The notes under the pieces: model-generated
Told to the model about the DNA's origin: nothing
Database searches by the model: none
The model's input: the letters and a program-made list of their open reading frames with translations, nothing else
Assembly (NCBI GenBank): GCA_013398055.1
Contig: VZRS01014193.1
Location: 542,482-606,481 of the forward strand
Direction of reading: 5' to 3'
Length of the DNA stretch: 64,000 nucleotides
From: Ifrita kowaldi
Lineage: Eukaryota; Chordata; Aves; Passeriformes; Cinclosomatidae
Made by a program: the position numbers and the translations under genes
Part shown: piece by piece, positions 47,582 to 59,279 of the stretch
Numbering within the stretch: the first letter of the stretch is position 1
Layout of the letters: each line of letters starts with the position of its first letter

Positions 47582-50500
47582 ATTTGGATGCTAGCCCTTC
47601 TTTCTGTACAACATACACATAGCTGCTTGGAAAACAAGTTGGGAGGGAGCCAAGAAGGACAGCAGTGAATGGCATGAACCACCCAAAGGGAAAACAAAGT
47701 TCACCAACTGTGTGCAGCACAGCTCAGCTTTCCCTCTCTGCTGTTGGCTTTGCTGAGGCCAGCAGCCCAGCCTGGGGCCAGAGGGCAGAAGGTGGGTTTC
47801 TTCTGGACAGCCTTCTCCCAGTGGGATCCTGGGCTTGTCAAGGGAAGAGCAGAAGAGCTGTGAAGGCTCAGAGATCTACCTGCTTATATGAGACACCAGC
47901 ACTGCTCTTTGATTGTGCAATCAGGACAATCCGTGGAGGTTTTGTTTTGTTGTGGTCTCTTCTGAGGGAAGATAAACTCTTAAGTTAAATATGCACATTG
48001 CCTATGCAATACTGATAAAGAATCTTCTACACTCTATCCCTGCTGTCAAGGGATATAAAAATCCTTTGTTTAAATGAAGACTACATTTTTGCTGTTCACA
48101 TCTACATTAAAGTGTGGAGACCAAGTCTGGAGTTGTTACGCACATCTCTTCCCAACGGACTCTAGCCATATTTATTCAGTGTAGGGACAGAAGCCTCCCA
48201 GCGGGAGGCTCAGGGTCTCTAATAGGCATATCCATGGCTTGGATGTTCTGGCGCTGCTGGGCCCTTCTCAGTCAGCAATGGGAATGCAGCCTATGGGTAG
48301 AAGAGTGTGTCTTGCTTCAGCAAGAGCAGCAATGCCACTAATTCCAAGTCCAGTAGGAACAACCCATCCCCACGAGTTAGTAGTGTTAAATGTCTTCTGG
48401 AAGCCAAATCAGTTGGATACCTCATCACCGTGTGGATATTGCAAACGCATTTTCTGTGTATTTAGAACTTCACACCTGTGAGTTATAATAAAAAAATATG
48501 CTAACATATACATCAACAGGGTGTGATTTGTGATGTTAATGACTTTCCCATCTATACATTTACTGACAAAATATATTGCATAATTTATGGAATTGCTTTA
48601 GTGCTCACAGCACAAACAGCACCTCCTGATTGGTTCAGTTCAGTGCCATATGTTATAGATAAAATACTTTTATAGTCAATGAAGATATAAATTTTAAGGA
48701 AACCTTAAGCAAAATGATAAAATTGCAAACGCATTTTCTGCCTGTTCAACATAGAATTTATATTTGTAATCTTACCTGAGTTGTGTTGCAACAGCCAGCT
48801 TGGCTTTTGTTTTCACCCCTAAAGGCTTTCTTCAAATATTCCCATACTAGAAATGTTTTCTGAAGCTCTACAACCAGGCAATTAAGTGAGTACAAAGTGC
48901 ACAACAATTACTCCACACAGCAAGTATCATGTCGTGTGTGGTAATGCCTTTCTTCCTTTCAGTTTTTTTTATCTAGAGATAAGTTAGCTGACAGACTGGC
49001 TTCTGAATCCATATCCAGTTTTCAGTTATGATCAGTTTTTAGAGAATGTTGCTCTTCACAAAATTCATAAATGCAAGTGCTTGAAAACTGGAAAGAGTTA
49101 AAGTCATCTAGGGATATTTCATTCTCACTAATTGATGAGAGCATTTAAATTTTAAACTCTCCCGCTATAATTTATAAATATATATATAAACTCCATTTCC
49201 TCAATTGTTTATGTTATATTATCATAAAGCATGTTACTTTAAACAGCAGGGTTGTCCTTTCTGAAAGGATTTAGGTGTAAAATATGCAAGAGGAGAAGGG
49301 AGGTGATGGCAGCCCTTCTTACAGGTACACCAGCATTGTCAGTTTGTGGAAGCAGACGGACCTCTTCAAGATGACTCACCCCACGGCCATGGAAAAAGAG
49401 TTTTGGGGTAGGCAGGCTCCTAGCAGGGTCCTCAGATGGCCATGATGAGTCAGAGCCTTGGCATGTGTGTTTTATTTGAAATACAAATTTCTGACAATCC
49501 TAGTAGACATTGGCCAAGTTGGCCAAGCCTTTTTTCTTTCCTACCTCCTTTCCAGAGAGAACTGAAGATGCGTTTAACTGATGCCAGCTTTGTTAGCTGA
49601 TTGATGGGCTTGCTGGCCTGGCCGAGCACTGCTCCAAAGGTCAGGTTTCCTGAAAGCAGAAGGAAAATCCCCCCACGACCACTCTGGCGCTTGTAGAACA
49701 AGCAATTTGTCTGACTGGCTGCTGAATGTATTAATATTTGAAGTTAATTTGTCTGCTTGAATAATCTGGTGCCAAATCATGTAGCCATTTATCAGATGTA
49801 AAGGGAAGACACTGCTCTTGCCCAACCGCCTCTAGAAAGTAAAACCGCCGTAACCTTGGTACATTTGACACAGCTGATCCTGAAAATTACACTGCAGTAT
49901 TGTTCTGACTGCTTGCTAACAAGAAGTATTTAGTAGTTTTATGTTCAAGGTTGGACTAAATTATGTCTTCATTGTCCAGAAGATATGTAACTAATGAATT
50001 TGTAGTTGTATTAACAGTGCCAGTTAGGGAAGGGTGTCCAAGTCTTCCTAAGAGTCTCAGCTAAATGGAAATCTCATGCAACAAGTACAAGTATTGCAGG
50101 AGAGCACTCTCAGCAGAGGTCTTGGTAGGGGAGAGAATGCTCTATTTAAAAACATGGAAGTAAACACCACCCAAAGTCATAAAACTCTGCCCACCTTCAG
50201 CAGATGATGCCCTACCCCAAGCTGCACTGCTGACAGACGTGGTGGGATGGCAGACAGGAGAGCAATGCTGCCAGCAGGAATGAGAGCCTTCGCTGGAGGA
50301 CATGGGTTTGGCAAACCTGCCTGTCAAACCAGACACAGGATGACCGTAGACTGGTCCTCAAGTGCTGTCAGATATCCAGAATGTGGGTCAGAGTGATTTG
50401 GCAAGAGGGAAGATTGGCAATGGGAAGAGAGGAAGGAAGGGAGGAGTGCCAACAGAAGGAGAGAGAAGCTTTATTTGACCAGCAGGCTTTGCCATCTGAT

Positions 50501-51946
50501 AGAAAGACAGTACAGTTTAATACATCAAGAGCTTTCATTTAATAACTCAAAAGCTTTTATTCAAATCAGTTACAGCAGCATTCATTGCTGGGCCCTTTTG
50601 GCTGTCAGGCTGAGCTGTAGCTCCACACAAGGACGTCTAAAGAAGGCAGAAGACAGACTGATGTTGCATTTCCTTCATTGATTGTCATTGAAAGAGATAC
50701 AGATTTGTGCATGTGCTATTTTCTTGCTCGACGGAGGTTGGTACAGTCAGCCTTGAAGAACCAGGATGTGAAAAGTATCTAGTTTGGGTGATGGCTTGTA
50801 TTTTGCTCACATCCTACCAACTTGAATAAAATGAAGCAAAAGCATTGCAAACCATTGGCAGATGGTTTTTTAACAGTGCTGTCTCTATGGATTTGCTCGA
50901 AAGCTGGCTTTCAGATGTAGACTGTAATCATTCCAAAACACGGGGCTGCAATCCATGGCTGCAATTCAGTGTGGCTGAATCTGTGCTGATCCCTGTAACA
51001 GCAAAGCTACATTTTGGTTTATGTGGTGTGTAATACTGATTAAATTCCTGTGCATGGCCAACAAAGGTCACTGGCCTTACTCCTGGGTGTGCAAGAGTTT
51101 GCCAGGCGTTCGCACCAAACTGTGCAGACAGGAGAACACAGAGATAATGAAGCCTTCAAGGCCCAACATAAAATGTCATCCCACTTCTCATGTGGCAAGG
51201 CAGTAACTATATTTCACTCCCAAGACTTCTCATCCCCAAAAGGTTTATATTGCAGGCTGATTGTTATATACCATATAAATCAGAATTTCAAGGGGACACA
51301 ACAGCAGGTTAATTCTCTATGCATTCAGCTCATCTTCTAAGGGTTGCAAATACAGAGAGTAATGAGATTGCATAGATACCAGTGTCTCTTCGGAGGCTGT
51401 CATTACTAACCTCATGTGTGAAGGGAGTGTTAAGTACGTGATGCAGCATGGTGCTCTGCCTTCTGAGTTATCTGAAGTTAACAGTGTCTGGAACAGCAAC
51501 TCATCAGGGGCAAATGCCACCTCCTTGTACAGCATCTACTGTTGTGCAGGCCTGGAAGCTCTCAGGAAGGGCTCTGCTGCACTTGTAACATTCATTCATG
51601 GCATAGCAAAAGCACTAGCAGAGGGTTTTTTGTTGTAGTAAGTGCTGGTTACAGACATCGCTTAAAATGGACTGAATACTGCACAGATAGAGAGGGCCAA
51701 ACGTCTGCCACAAATTTTCTGCCACACACAATAAATTCCATGTTTTTATCACTTTGAATGAGTGGGCCAATCTGCTCCGTCTCTTTAGGTTCATTTTAAA
51801 AATGTGCTCTTAATGACATACATCATACTTAATTTTGAGCGCCTAAGCAACCCTATTCATTTTATGACAAGTAAGTTCCTATTTAAAGTTTTCTGTGAGA
51901 CATATTGTCGACTGATGTCTGTAGACCTTAGTCCTGCAAACTTTTA

Positions 51947-52507
51947 TGTGCTGTGGTGGACTGACACCAGCCAACAGCTAAGTCTCCACAGAGACACTTG
52001 CACAGTCCTTCCAGAGAACAGCAAGAGTGAAAGCATGGTAACATTTGGGTCGAGATAAAGAGGGTTTAATAAGTGAAGGAAAGTGGAAGAAGAAAGAGGA
52101 AAAAAGACCCCAAACAATTAATACAAAAGCATTCACCCACGACCTCCCACAGACAGACCAATGCCCAGCCAAGTCTCCCAGAAACTGCTTCCACCTTGTC
52201 CATCCCCATCTTGTTGCTGAGTGTGATGATGTCTGGTATGGGACATCCTGTCTTTGGTCAGTGGAGCTCATCTGCCCCAGCTGTGTTCCCTCCCACACTG
52301 TCTGGTCTTGACCACCCCCAGGCTACTTGCTGGGGTAGAGTGAGAACCGGAGAAGGTCTTGATGCTGTGCAAACACTGATCAGCAGTAGCTAAAATATTG
52401 GTGTGCTGTCAACACTGTTTTATCACAAATACAAAACACTGCACCATATGGGCTGCTACAAAGAAAATTAACTTAATCCCAGCCACACTCAATATAGCAT
52501 CATGACA
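51947..52507 (-). mobile_element. Solo LTR of an avian ERVL-type endogenous retrovirus
   Basis: On the minus strand the block begins near TGTCATG (52507) and follows the order of a common avian ERVL LTR. First comes GGCTGGGATTAAGTTAATTT then TC. Next are a segment near GTGTTGACAGCACACCAATA, a middle part with GGCTGGGCATTGGTCTGTC, and a poly(A)-signal region CACTTATTAAACCCTCTTTA then TCTCGACCCA. The end is near CCACCACAGCACA. Length is about 560 bases. No internal retroviral coding sequence adjoins it, so it is a solo LTR left by recombination. No clear target duplication was seen; edges are approximate. Confidence 0.8.
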
Positions 52508-55089
52508 GGACATGCACAAGGACTGATGAACTCATATATGCATAATGCGTGTGAGTATCAGATTGATTTTTTTGTGTACATTGGACTAGACAAGAGGATA
52601 TTAATATCAGTGTTTGTAGGACTGGGAGTTCTGATTGCATTTACTCAGGCCTGGCAGCAGTATTAATGTATGTCTACCATGAAAGATACTTAGGCTTTAA
52701 TTGTGACCCCCGAGCACATCATCACAAAAAAACTCAATTGCTAGAAATATCACAACTGTAGAGATACAATTAAAAATCTAGCTGCTACTAAAAACACATC
52801 ATTAGAAGAGTTTCAGAAGTAAAAATACCATTGCTTGGAAAGACTGTCAGTAAATGTGAGATGTTAATCTCCCCTGACGTATTCCCTCAGACAAGCTACA
52901 GCAAGTATCATTCTCTCTCTTCATATCCAAGGCCCACCTTTTCTGTGCCTTTGTACATTGAATCCTAACAGCAATATTAAAAAAAAAATCACGGTAGAGT
53001 GTTTGTAGACCCCAACCCCTTCCAGCCCCAAATCTTCCTTCCACCTCTCTCAAGTCATATTACTGAGAAAGAGCAGCACATGCTGTGGTGACAGGACTGG
53101 AAGGGAAGCGGGAGCACCAAGAGGGCACTGCATCTTCCAGGAGGGCCCCTGCAGGTGGAGATGTGACAGCTTTGCCCCAAGACTGGGTGAGGAGCTGGAG
53201 AGACAGACTGGAGGAGGTGTGGGCAGCAGGAAGTGGCCTTCAGGCTTGAAGCAGATCAGGTGGGTCTGGAGAAATAACCAGGGCAGGAGCTGCCTTTTCA
53301 GCCTTCCACAGAGAAGTCTGCTTAGAAATAGCAGCAGGAGTGAAGAAGGCATTTTGCTGCTGCTGTTTATTGCAGTTTGCAAAGGGTTGACAAGGCTTCG
53401 GAAGGGTTTTTCCATTACAGTGGGCTAGGATGCTAAAGGGGAATGCTGGCTTGCTGAGCAGGGGTGTGCAGAACAAACTCCCTCATGCCAGTGGAGTATG
53501 GAAAGCTCCCCCAGGCAGAGCATGTGAATAGCTGAGGCAATGCAAATGCACCCATCAGTTTATAATTTCACCATATAGACAAAGCTACAAAAACCAACCA
53601 AAAAAGATGAGCTCCATTAGAAACAGCATTATTTTTCACATGGTCTGTTGGGTTTTACTGGTACTGGTCCCCCAAAACTGAGTGGTCATTGTCTTCCCTG
53701 ACAAGCATCACACAACAGACCTAAACTGTAAATTTTTTTTCTATCCCTGATTTAATTTTTCTTTTAAGAAAGCCTTGTGTCTGGCATGAGATATGGGATG
53801 CTAAAATTTTGTAGATCAAGGCTCTGAGTATAAAACCAAATAAATCTAAAATGATATGACAAAACATTCTGTTACAGGTCTGCCTATATAACTTGCTGCC
53901 TCTGAAGACTATTACACAAATGCTTTAAGAAGCTACTTTGGAAGGCAGAGCAACCCAGTAACTTTTGAATCAGAAAAGTAATGAGGCTGTAAAACCTCAA
54001 GTAAACCTTATATTCACTTACTTTCCTTTAGGCATCCTTCGTATGGGGGAGGGGGCGGGGGGAGAAGAGACAAGACTTAAAATCACGAAAGGAGACTCAG
54101 CAGATGATCCTGCTCAGTTTTGGAGTGAGTAATGCCAAAAGCTTTAGGTTTGCTACTGCCATTACAGTTTCTCCAGGCCTTCCCAAAGGAAGACGCTTGG
54201 AATAGCTGTTGCTGGAAGTGTCAATTTATCTCCATTGCCACACCTCAAAGAACAAAAGTCTGTTTGTGTCTTTGCTACATGTTACTAAAGAACTGCCAAT
54301 TGGCACATACAGTAAGCAGTTGGATCTGGGGACACACCCACATACAGTGAAATAAAAAGAAAATATTTCAGAGATATTAAAGATGAGCCAGAACCTGATA
54401 AAGGAGAAACCCAAAATGAAGATGGTCTTGATACTGCACTGCACCTTCAGATCAAGTCCTTGTGGCACAGACACCTTCTGGAAACACACTACGTAGAGCT
54501 GGGTGAGAAGTTTTTTCTAGGTTTTATTTTTTCATCTTACTAGATGTGGACCTTAAGCTGTTAGTACTCCCTGAAGGGATCCTGCCAGGGACAGGCTCAT
54601 TTTGCTGATAAAGAAGCCCAGGAAGCTGTCAGAAGCATTGCTGTTACAAAGATATAGATTACCTGCATGCCATCACCTCTCTCACCATCCCCACTGCTGC
54701 TCTTTCAGAATAGCTTAGCAAAAATCACCTAACTCAAGTCCTGGAGAGATGATGAGTTGGGTGATACAGATTTCAAACCATTTAAAGTACCTCTTTAGTC
54801 ATTTATATACCTCTTATATACTGGGCATTGAAGAAAACATCCCTCCCTCTGTTCCAGACTAGGACTGATATCTCCCAAAGTTCTGCAGTTTTACTGGGCT
54901 TGCATTTATGCAACTTTCTTCTGAAAGGGAGGTTGGATTATAAACACTTACAATGGCTGTCACTGCTGTTTTCTCTCTGTCATCTCCTCTAAAATGGCAC
55001 CCTCCAGATAACTTCCAGAGTGCTTGAATATCAGCCCCCCGTGTTCATGTCCTCCTCCTCCTCCTTTCTGAGTCCTTGTATTTTCTCTA
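52508..55089. other. Intergenic DNA
   Basis: No gene or dispersed element recognised. A G-rich run is present near 54044-54062. Confidence 0.5.
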
Positions 55090-55500
55090 ACTCCTGAATG
55101 AATGGTGTGGGTTGGAAGGCACAAGTCCAACCCTGCTTCCATGGGCAGGGACACCTTCCACTAGATACAAGTTACTCAGAACCTCATCCATCCTGTCCTT
55201 GAATGTTTCCAGGAATGGGGCATCTACCACCTCTCTGGGAAACCTGTTCCAGTGTTTTCCTATTCTCACTGGAAAAAATTCCTTCCTTATATCTAATCTA
55301 AATTGACCCTCTTTTAGTTTAAAACCATTAACCCTCATCCTATTGCAACAAGCCTGCCTACAAAGTCTGTCACCATCTTTCCTGCAGACCACCCTCAAGT
55401 ACTGAAAGGCTGCAGTGAGGTCCCCCCCGGAGCCTTCTCTTCTCCAGAGAACAACCTCAGCTCTCTCAGCCTTTCCTCATCGGAGAGGTTCTCCAACCAT
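55090..55500 (-). mobile_element. CR1 LINE fragment, 3' end
   Basis: Reverse-strand CR1: GTGGGTTGGAAGGCACAAGT, then CATGGGCAGGGACACCTTCC, AGGAATGGGGCATCTACCAC, then CTCTCTGGGAAACCTGTTCC, and CTCTCAGCCTTTCCTCATCG. It is 5'-truncated at about 55500. Confidence 0.93.
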
Positions 55501-57204
55501 GTGACCAGCTTCATCTGAAGTCCTCATCTGTTTTTTCTTCTTGGCAAAATACTGTTTTGCCTTAGCCTGGATTTCTCTACAATTTGTAATGATTGATAGC
55601 TGTAGTACGAGAGTGAGGACACAAAGCTGCTTGCTGTGCTTTCTTTGGCCGGCTCCAGTTTTACGGCATTGAAGTTCGCAAAATGCCTTTTGGAACAACA
55701 TCAGACAGACTCTGCAACATAAACTTAATGTCAGAAGAATTAGGGAAAAAAAGAGTGATACCAGTAAAACAATAAGAAACACTGCAGAACACTTTCTTCC
55801 TTGCCTCCACACACCCCTTGCTCCCCAAGGCCTACCTGTGCAAAGTATGTCTGCACGAGTGCAGCAGCTGAAATAATGTCTGGCTAACACTGGCAATCTC
55901 TGTCCTCAGGAGAGAAATCCATGATTCTTGCTGCATTTCAAGTGTGGGATCACATTGCCAGTATCACCTTTGGTCCAAGGACTCCTTTGGCACACATATC
56001 GTACTTACGCTTTTTGAATCATGGGATGTGTCTGTGCATATTTCAATGGATAGATTACAGAACCAACTTTTTATGAACCCATAATTATTACAAAGAAGTG
56101 TGCTTGGTTGGCATACCTGGCCTGTCAAGCTGGTTGTGAGGACTATGATGTTAGAGGTTTGGATTTTGTTTCCTAACACTAGGGTTTTAAAATGAGTAAG
56201 AGCACATTCTGCAACAGGCTGAAGTGCTACAAGGTTTATCCAAGGACCATCATTCTTCTCAGGACTGGAACTGTATTTCCTAAGTTTTTCAGTACCTCTG
56301 TTCAATTTATAGCAATGGCCAGTTGCCCATTAAAAGAGATGCTTTCCAGATGCAGAGGAAACCTATCTTCATGTCTTCAGATCTGAATTTTAGAGTGGTT
56401 TTGAACTGTGAGTTGACAAGCTGTGAGTCATTCTGTCCAATCTGTTAGATTTTGAGGTTCTCAATACAGGTTGACTGATACATTTATATAGATACTGCCC
56501 CCATTCCAGCTGGCTTAGCAGGATCATTTAAGAGCTGAAATACTGTGCAGTCGGCCACATCCTTGAACTGGGTTTCCCATAAAGCTTTGGAAGGCTTCAG
56601 TATTGAGCAGTTCTCTGCCTGCAATGTCTTCTGGGGGAGAAAATGTTCTGCAGTTCCAGCAGATGGCTCAGCAAATGCTCTCATTCCCCCTTTCTGCTGC
56701 TTTGTTGCTGCAACAAAGGCAATTCCCAGCATATTCAGACATTGATCAGTGCTTTGTAGAAAGGGGAACCATCCAAACACCATGGAAGGTCAGTAGAGCT
56801 GTTTTCAGAAGCTTTAATGGTGTAAACCTGTCCACTGGCAGTACTGACAACAGCTCTAGTAATGGAGCAGTTTCACAATTTTTTAGTATCTTCCCCACCA
56901 GCGATTCTCGTACTGGTATCTTTAACATCTTCAACATCTTTAATAGAAGGAATTACATGCCCCTCATAGCAGTCATGCATCTCAAGAACAAGTGCACCAT
57001 CACTCCTTCCACAGTAGCAGGCACAGAGGGAATGGCAGGGAATGCCCAGGGCTGCACAGGGTGGCTGTGACAAGACAGAGCACTGCCATCACAACACCAT
57101 CTCTTCTTCAGAGCAGGGCATCTTTCAGGTTCTGCATTTGTGCATTTTTAAGCATACAATTCACCTCTTTCATACACTGGCACAGCACATCTTACTCCTC
57201 TCTG
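55501..57204. other. Intergenic DNA between two CR1 copies
   Basis: No recognised gene. A minus-strand open frame at 55477-55896 has a hydrophobic stretch but runs into the CR1. A plus-strand frame at 56603-57070 has no domain. Confidence 0.5.
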
Positions 57205-57686
57205 GTGAGCTGCATCCAGTTCCAGGGTTCCCAGCAAAGGAAGGACATCGACCTGCTGGAGCAGAGGCCCAGAGGAGGTCACCAAGCAAAGGCTGAGAGA
57301 ACTGGGTTTGTTCAGCCTGGAGAAGGCTTCAGGGTGACCTAACTGCAACCCTCCAGTACCTGAAGGGAGCCTACAAGAAAGATGGAGATGGACTTCTTAC
57401 AAGGGGTTGTAATGACAGGACAGGAGGGAATGGATTAAAACGGAGAAAGAGCTGATTTAGATTAGGTATTAGGGAGAATTTTTCACTTTTGAGGCACTGG
57501 AACAGATTGCCCAGATAAACTGTGAATGCCCCATCCGTGGAACTGTTCAAGGCCAGGTTGGATCGGGCTTTGAGCAACCTGGTCTAGTGAAATGTGTCCC
57601 TGCCCATGGCAGGGGGAGTTGGAATGAGATGATCTTTAAGGTCTCTTCCAACCCAAACCATTCTATGACTCTGTGATTCTATGACC
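57205..57686 (+). mobile_element. CR1 LINE fragment next to the PTPRM 3' end
   Basis: Sense CR1. It contains CTGGGTTTGTTCAGCCTGGA, then GAAGGC, GGCACTGGAACAGATTGCCC, TCAAGGCCAGGTTGGATCGG, TGCCCATGGCAGGGGGAGTT, then GGAATGAGATGATC, and a tail of TTCTATGACTCTGTGATTCT. It lies just past the presumed PTPRM transcript end, in opposite orientation to the gene. Confidence 0.94.
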
Positions 57687-57841
57687 TTGCTATTGGCTGG
57701 ATCAACACTGGATCACAAAATAAAACACTCACTGGAGATAGCTCAGTATTTACTAGATTTAATCTGAAAATAGGCTTAGTTGAAGGCACTCAGATGCCAA
57801 GAGATATTAAATTAAACAAGATTTTATCATGTATGTAATTA

Positions 57842-57847
57842 TTTATT
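57842..57847 (-). terminator. Candidate distal poly(A) signal AATAAA for PTPRM
   Basis: The plus strand reads TTTATT here, which is AATAAA on the transcript strand, about 820 bases past the PTPRM stop. It is the last canonical hexamer before the CR1 copy. Use of this site is inferred. Confidence 0.45.
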
Positions 57848-58187
57848 GAGCTGAGAATCCATACAAGGTAAACAAATGTTTACACTATCATACAGTAAGC
57901 ATTTCCAGGGCTTAATAGAAATGATTGTCACTCACTGTGCTTCACCAAAAAAAATCATTTTAATGAATAAATAATTTGATGAAATCAAAAAATATTTACA
58001 ATATAAACAAATGAAAAAGCTTTGGATATATTAATCTGAGCATCCTGTCTTTTGCATTTTCTAACTGCATTTCTATCAAGATTCTCTCTCTGAAATGGTA
58101 CAAAGTGGATAGAAATTACAACTCAACAAAGTTAACATGATTTGGTACATGTCTTTCTGTTAGTTCAGATAAGCTACATATGATTCG

Positions 58188-58193
58188 TTTATT
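58188..58193 (-). terminator. Candidate proximal poly(A) signal AATAAA for PTPRM
   Basis: Canonical AATAAA on the transcript strand, about 475 bases past the stop. A variant ATTAAA lies further on at 57964-57959. Which of the three sites is used cannot be told from sequence alone. Confidence 0.35.
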
Positions 58194-58667
58194 ATGCACG
58201 TGTTAGAATACAAATATAACTAAAATCATATATTATCAAAATGCCAGACAGCATTCTCCACAGAACAGAAATGTACACTAGGCTGTGACAATAACTGAGA
58301 ATCACAGGCAACAAAATGTAACAGAAAAAGTACAAATTCCTTCATAAGAATATAATTGTGCTCTCTTATTTACCAGAGGACTATGCTGCTTCACCACATG
58401 AATGGCTGAGCATGAATACGGTGTTCAAGGACTGCCATGTGGCTCGGTGTAGGCTCACAGGGGTGCCAAGCAGCAGCTTCAGAGTGGGAATCGGGCAGTG
58501 CAAGCGGTTTTATAAACATCTTTTGGGGCTCTTAAAAAGAGCCAATTATACAAAGCAGTATAAGCATAACACTGAGAAGTCTTCATCTCATTTACACAGA
58601 CATCATGAAGTGACTTGCTTTGTTTGTGGTGGTGAAAGGAGGAGCTTTGTCTGTGCTGTTTAGACAA

Positions 58668-58721
58668 TCAGCCAGAATTCAAGTATTCTAAAGCCACTTC
58701 GTAGCAGAATTTGTATTGATC
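58668..58721 (-). CDS. PTPRM: PTPRM terminal coding exon with stop codon
   Basis: The minus strand has an acceptor TTTTCTTTTGATTTTTCAG ending at 58722. It is followed by 17 codons, DQYKFCYEVALEYLNSG, and a TGA stop at 58670-58668. This is the recalled C-terminus of RPTP-mu, the last helix of the D2 domain, and it fits the phase-0 end of the exon at 63002-63137. The pattern DQYxFCYxVALEYL is shared across R2B-type phosphatases, while the NSG ending fits PTPRM. The intron between the two exons is 4280 bases. At 54 bases, the exon can be recognised only by splice logic and family knowledge. Confidence 0.95.
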   Translation of the reverse strand, partial: DQYKFCYEVALEYLNSG

Positions 58722-59250
58722 CTGAAAAATCAAAAGAAAACCACAAAGTCAGTTATTGAAGAAACTTAAATGAGGGGGTCAATAATTCTCTTCTGTTAAA
58801 ATTATTTACTATCAGCTGTTGTCAGTGGGAACCAGTTTGCAAATCCAATTTGTATTCAGATAAGAAAATCTTTATATTACGCAGACAATGGACTCTAGAC
58901 ATAGTAACTTATGGTACTGCTCATGTTAGATGAGTATTTAGCTGCTCTAATACACTTGTATGAGAAAAACTGACTGCACGTCAGCAAATTGAATTGCAAC
59001 CCTTCTGTCATCTGTCAAAATGCTCATACAGCACTTTATCAGAACTGGAGTTATTGAAATTCCTCCCTGGAAATGTTTATCTTAAAATAGACCCAGTGTT
59101 TAGTACTTCCCAGACTGCAACTTTTATGTTAATGTCATTCATGCACTTGCTACATTTCAGGACAAGAGCTGCATACTGTTGGTCCTCTATCTGCAGCCCA
59201 GACCCAACCCACAAGACTGTGCAATAGCCTTGTGAGATCAGGCCTGAGCT

Positions 59251-59279
59251 AAATTAATTGGATTAATTCCAATTAATTT
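59251..59279. repeat. Perfect inverted repeat, 12-base arms
   Basis: AAATTAATTGGA, a 5-base spacer TTAAT, then the exact reverse complement TCCAATTAATTT. AT-rich, so it may be chance or cruciform-prone DNA. Confidence 0.85.

Larger units (their letters stand above)
44841..51946. other. Intergenic DNA
   Basis: No gene or dispersed repeat recognised. Contains a 33-base minisatellite at 46477 and a (GA)n microsatellite at 47548. A minus-strand open frame of 154 codons (46301-46765) overlaps the minisatellite and shows no domain. Confidence 0.5.
57825..58667 (-). other. PTPRM: Probable PTPRM 3' UTR
   Basis: This sequence follows the TGA of the last coding exon on the minus strand. It is AT-rich, contains no recognisable transposon, and holds several poly(A)-signal matches, the last at 57847-57842. 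A CR1 copy begins at about 57686, just past the likely end. The upstream limit is fixed by the stop codon. The downstream limit is inferred from that last hexamer plus about 15-20 bases, so it could be shorter if an earlier site is used. Confidence 0.6.

Noticed and set aside
55477..55896. Minus-strand open frame with a hydrophobic, membrane-like stretch
   Set aside because: It runs into the CR1 at 55500 and has no match I recognise. A hydrophobic stretch alone is weak evidence.
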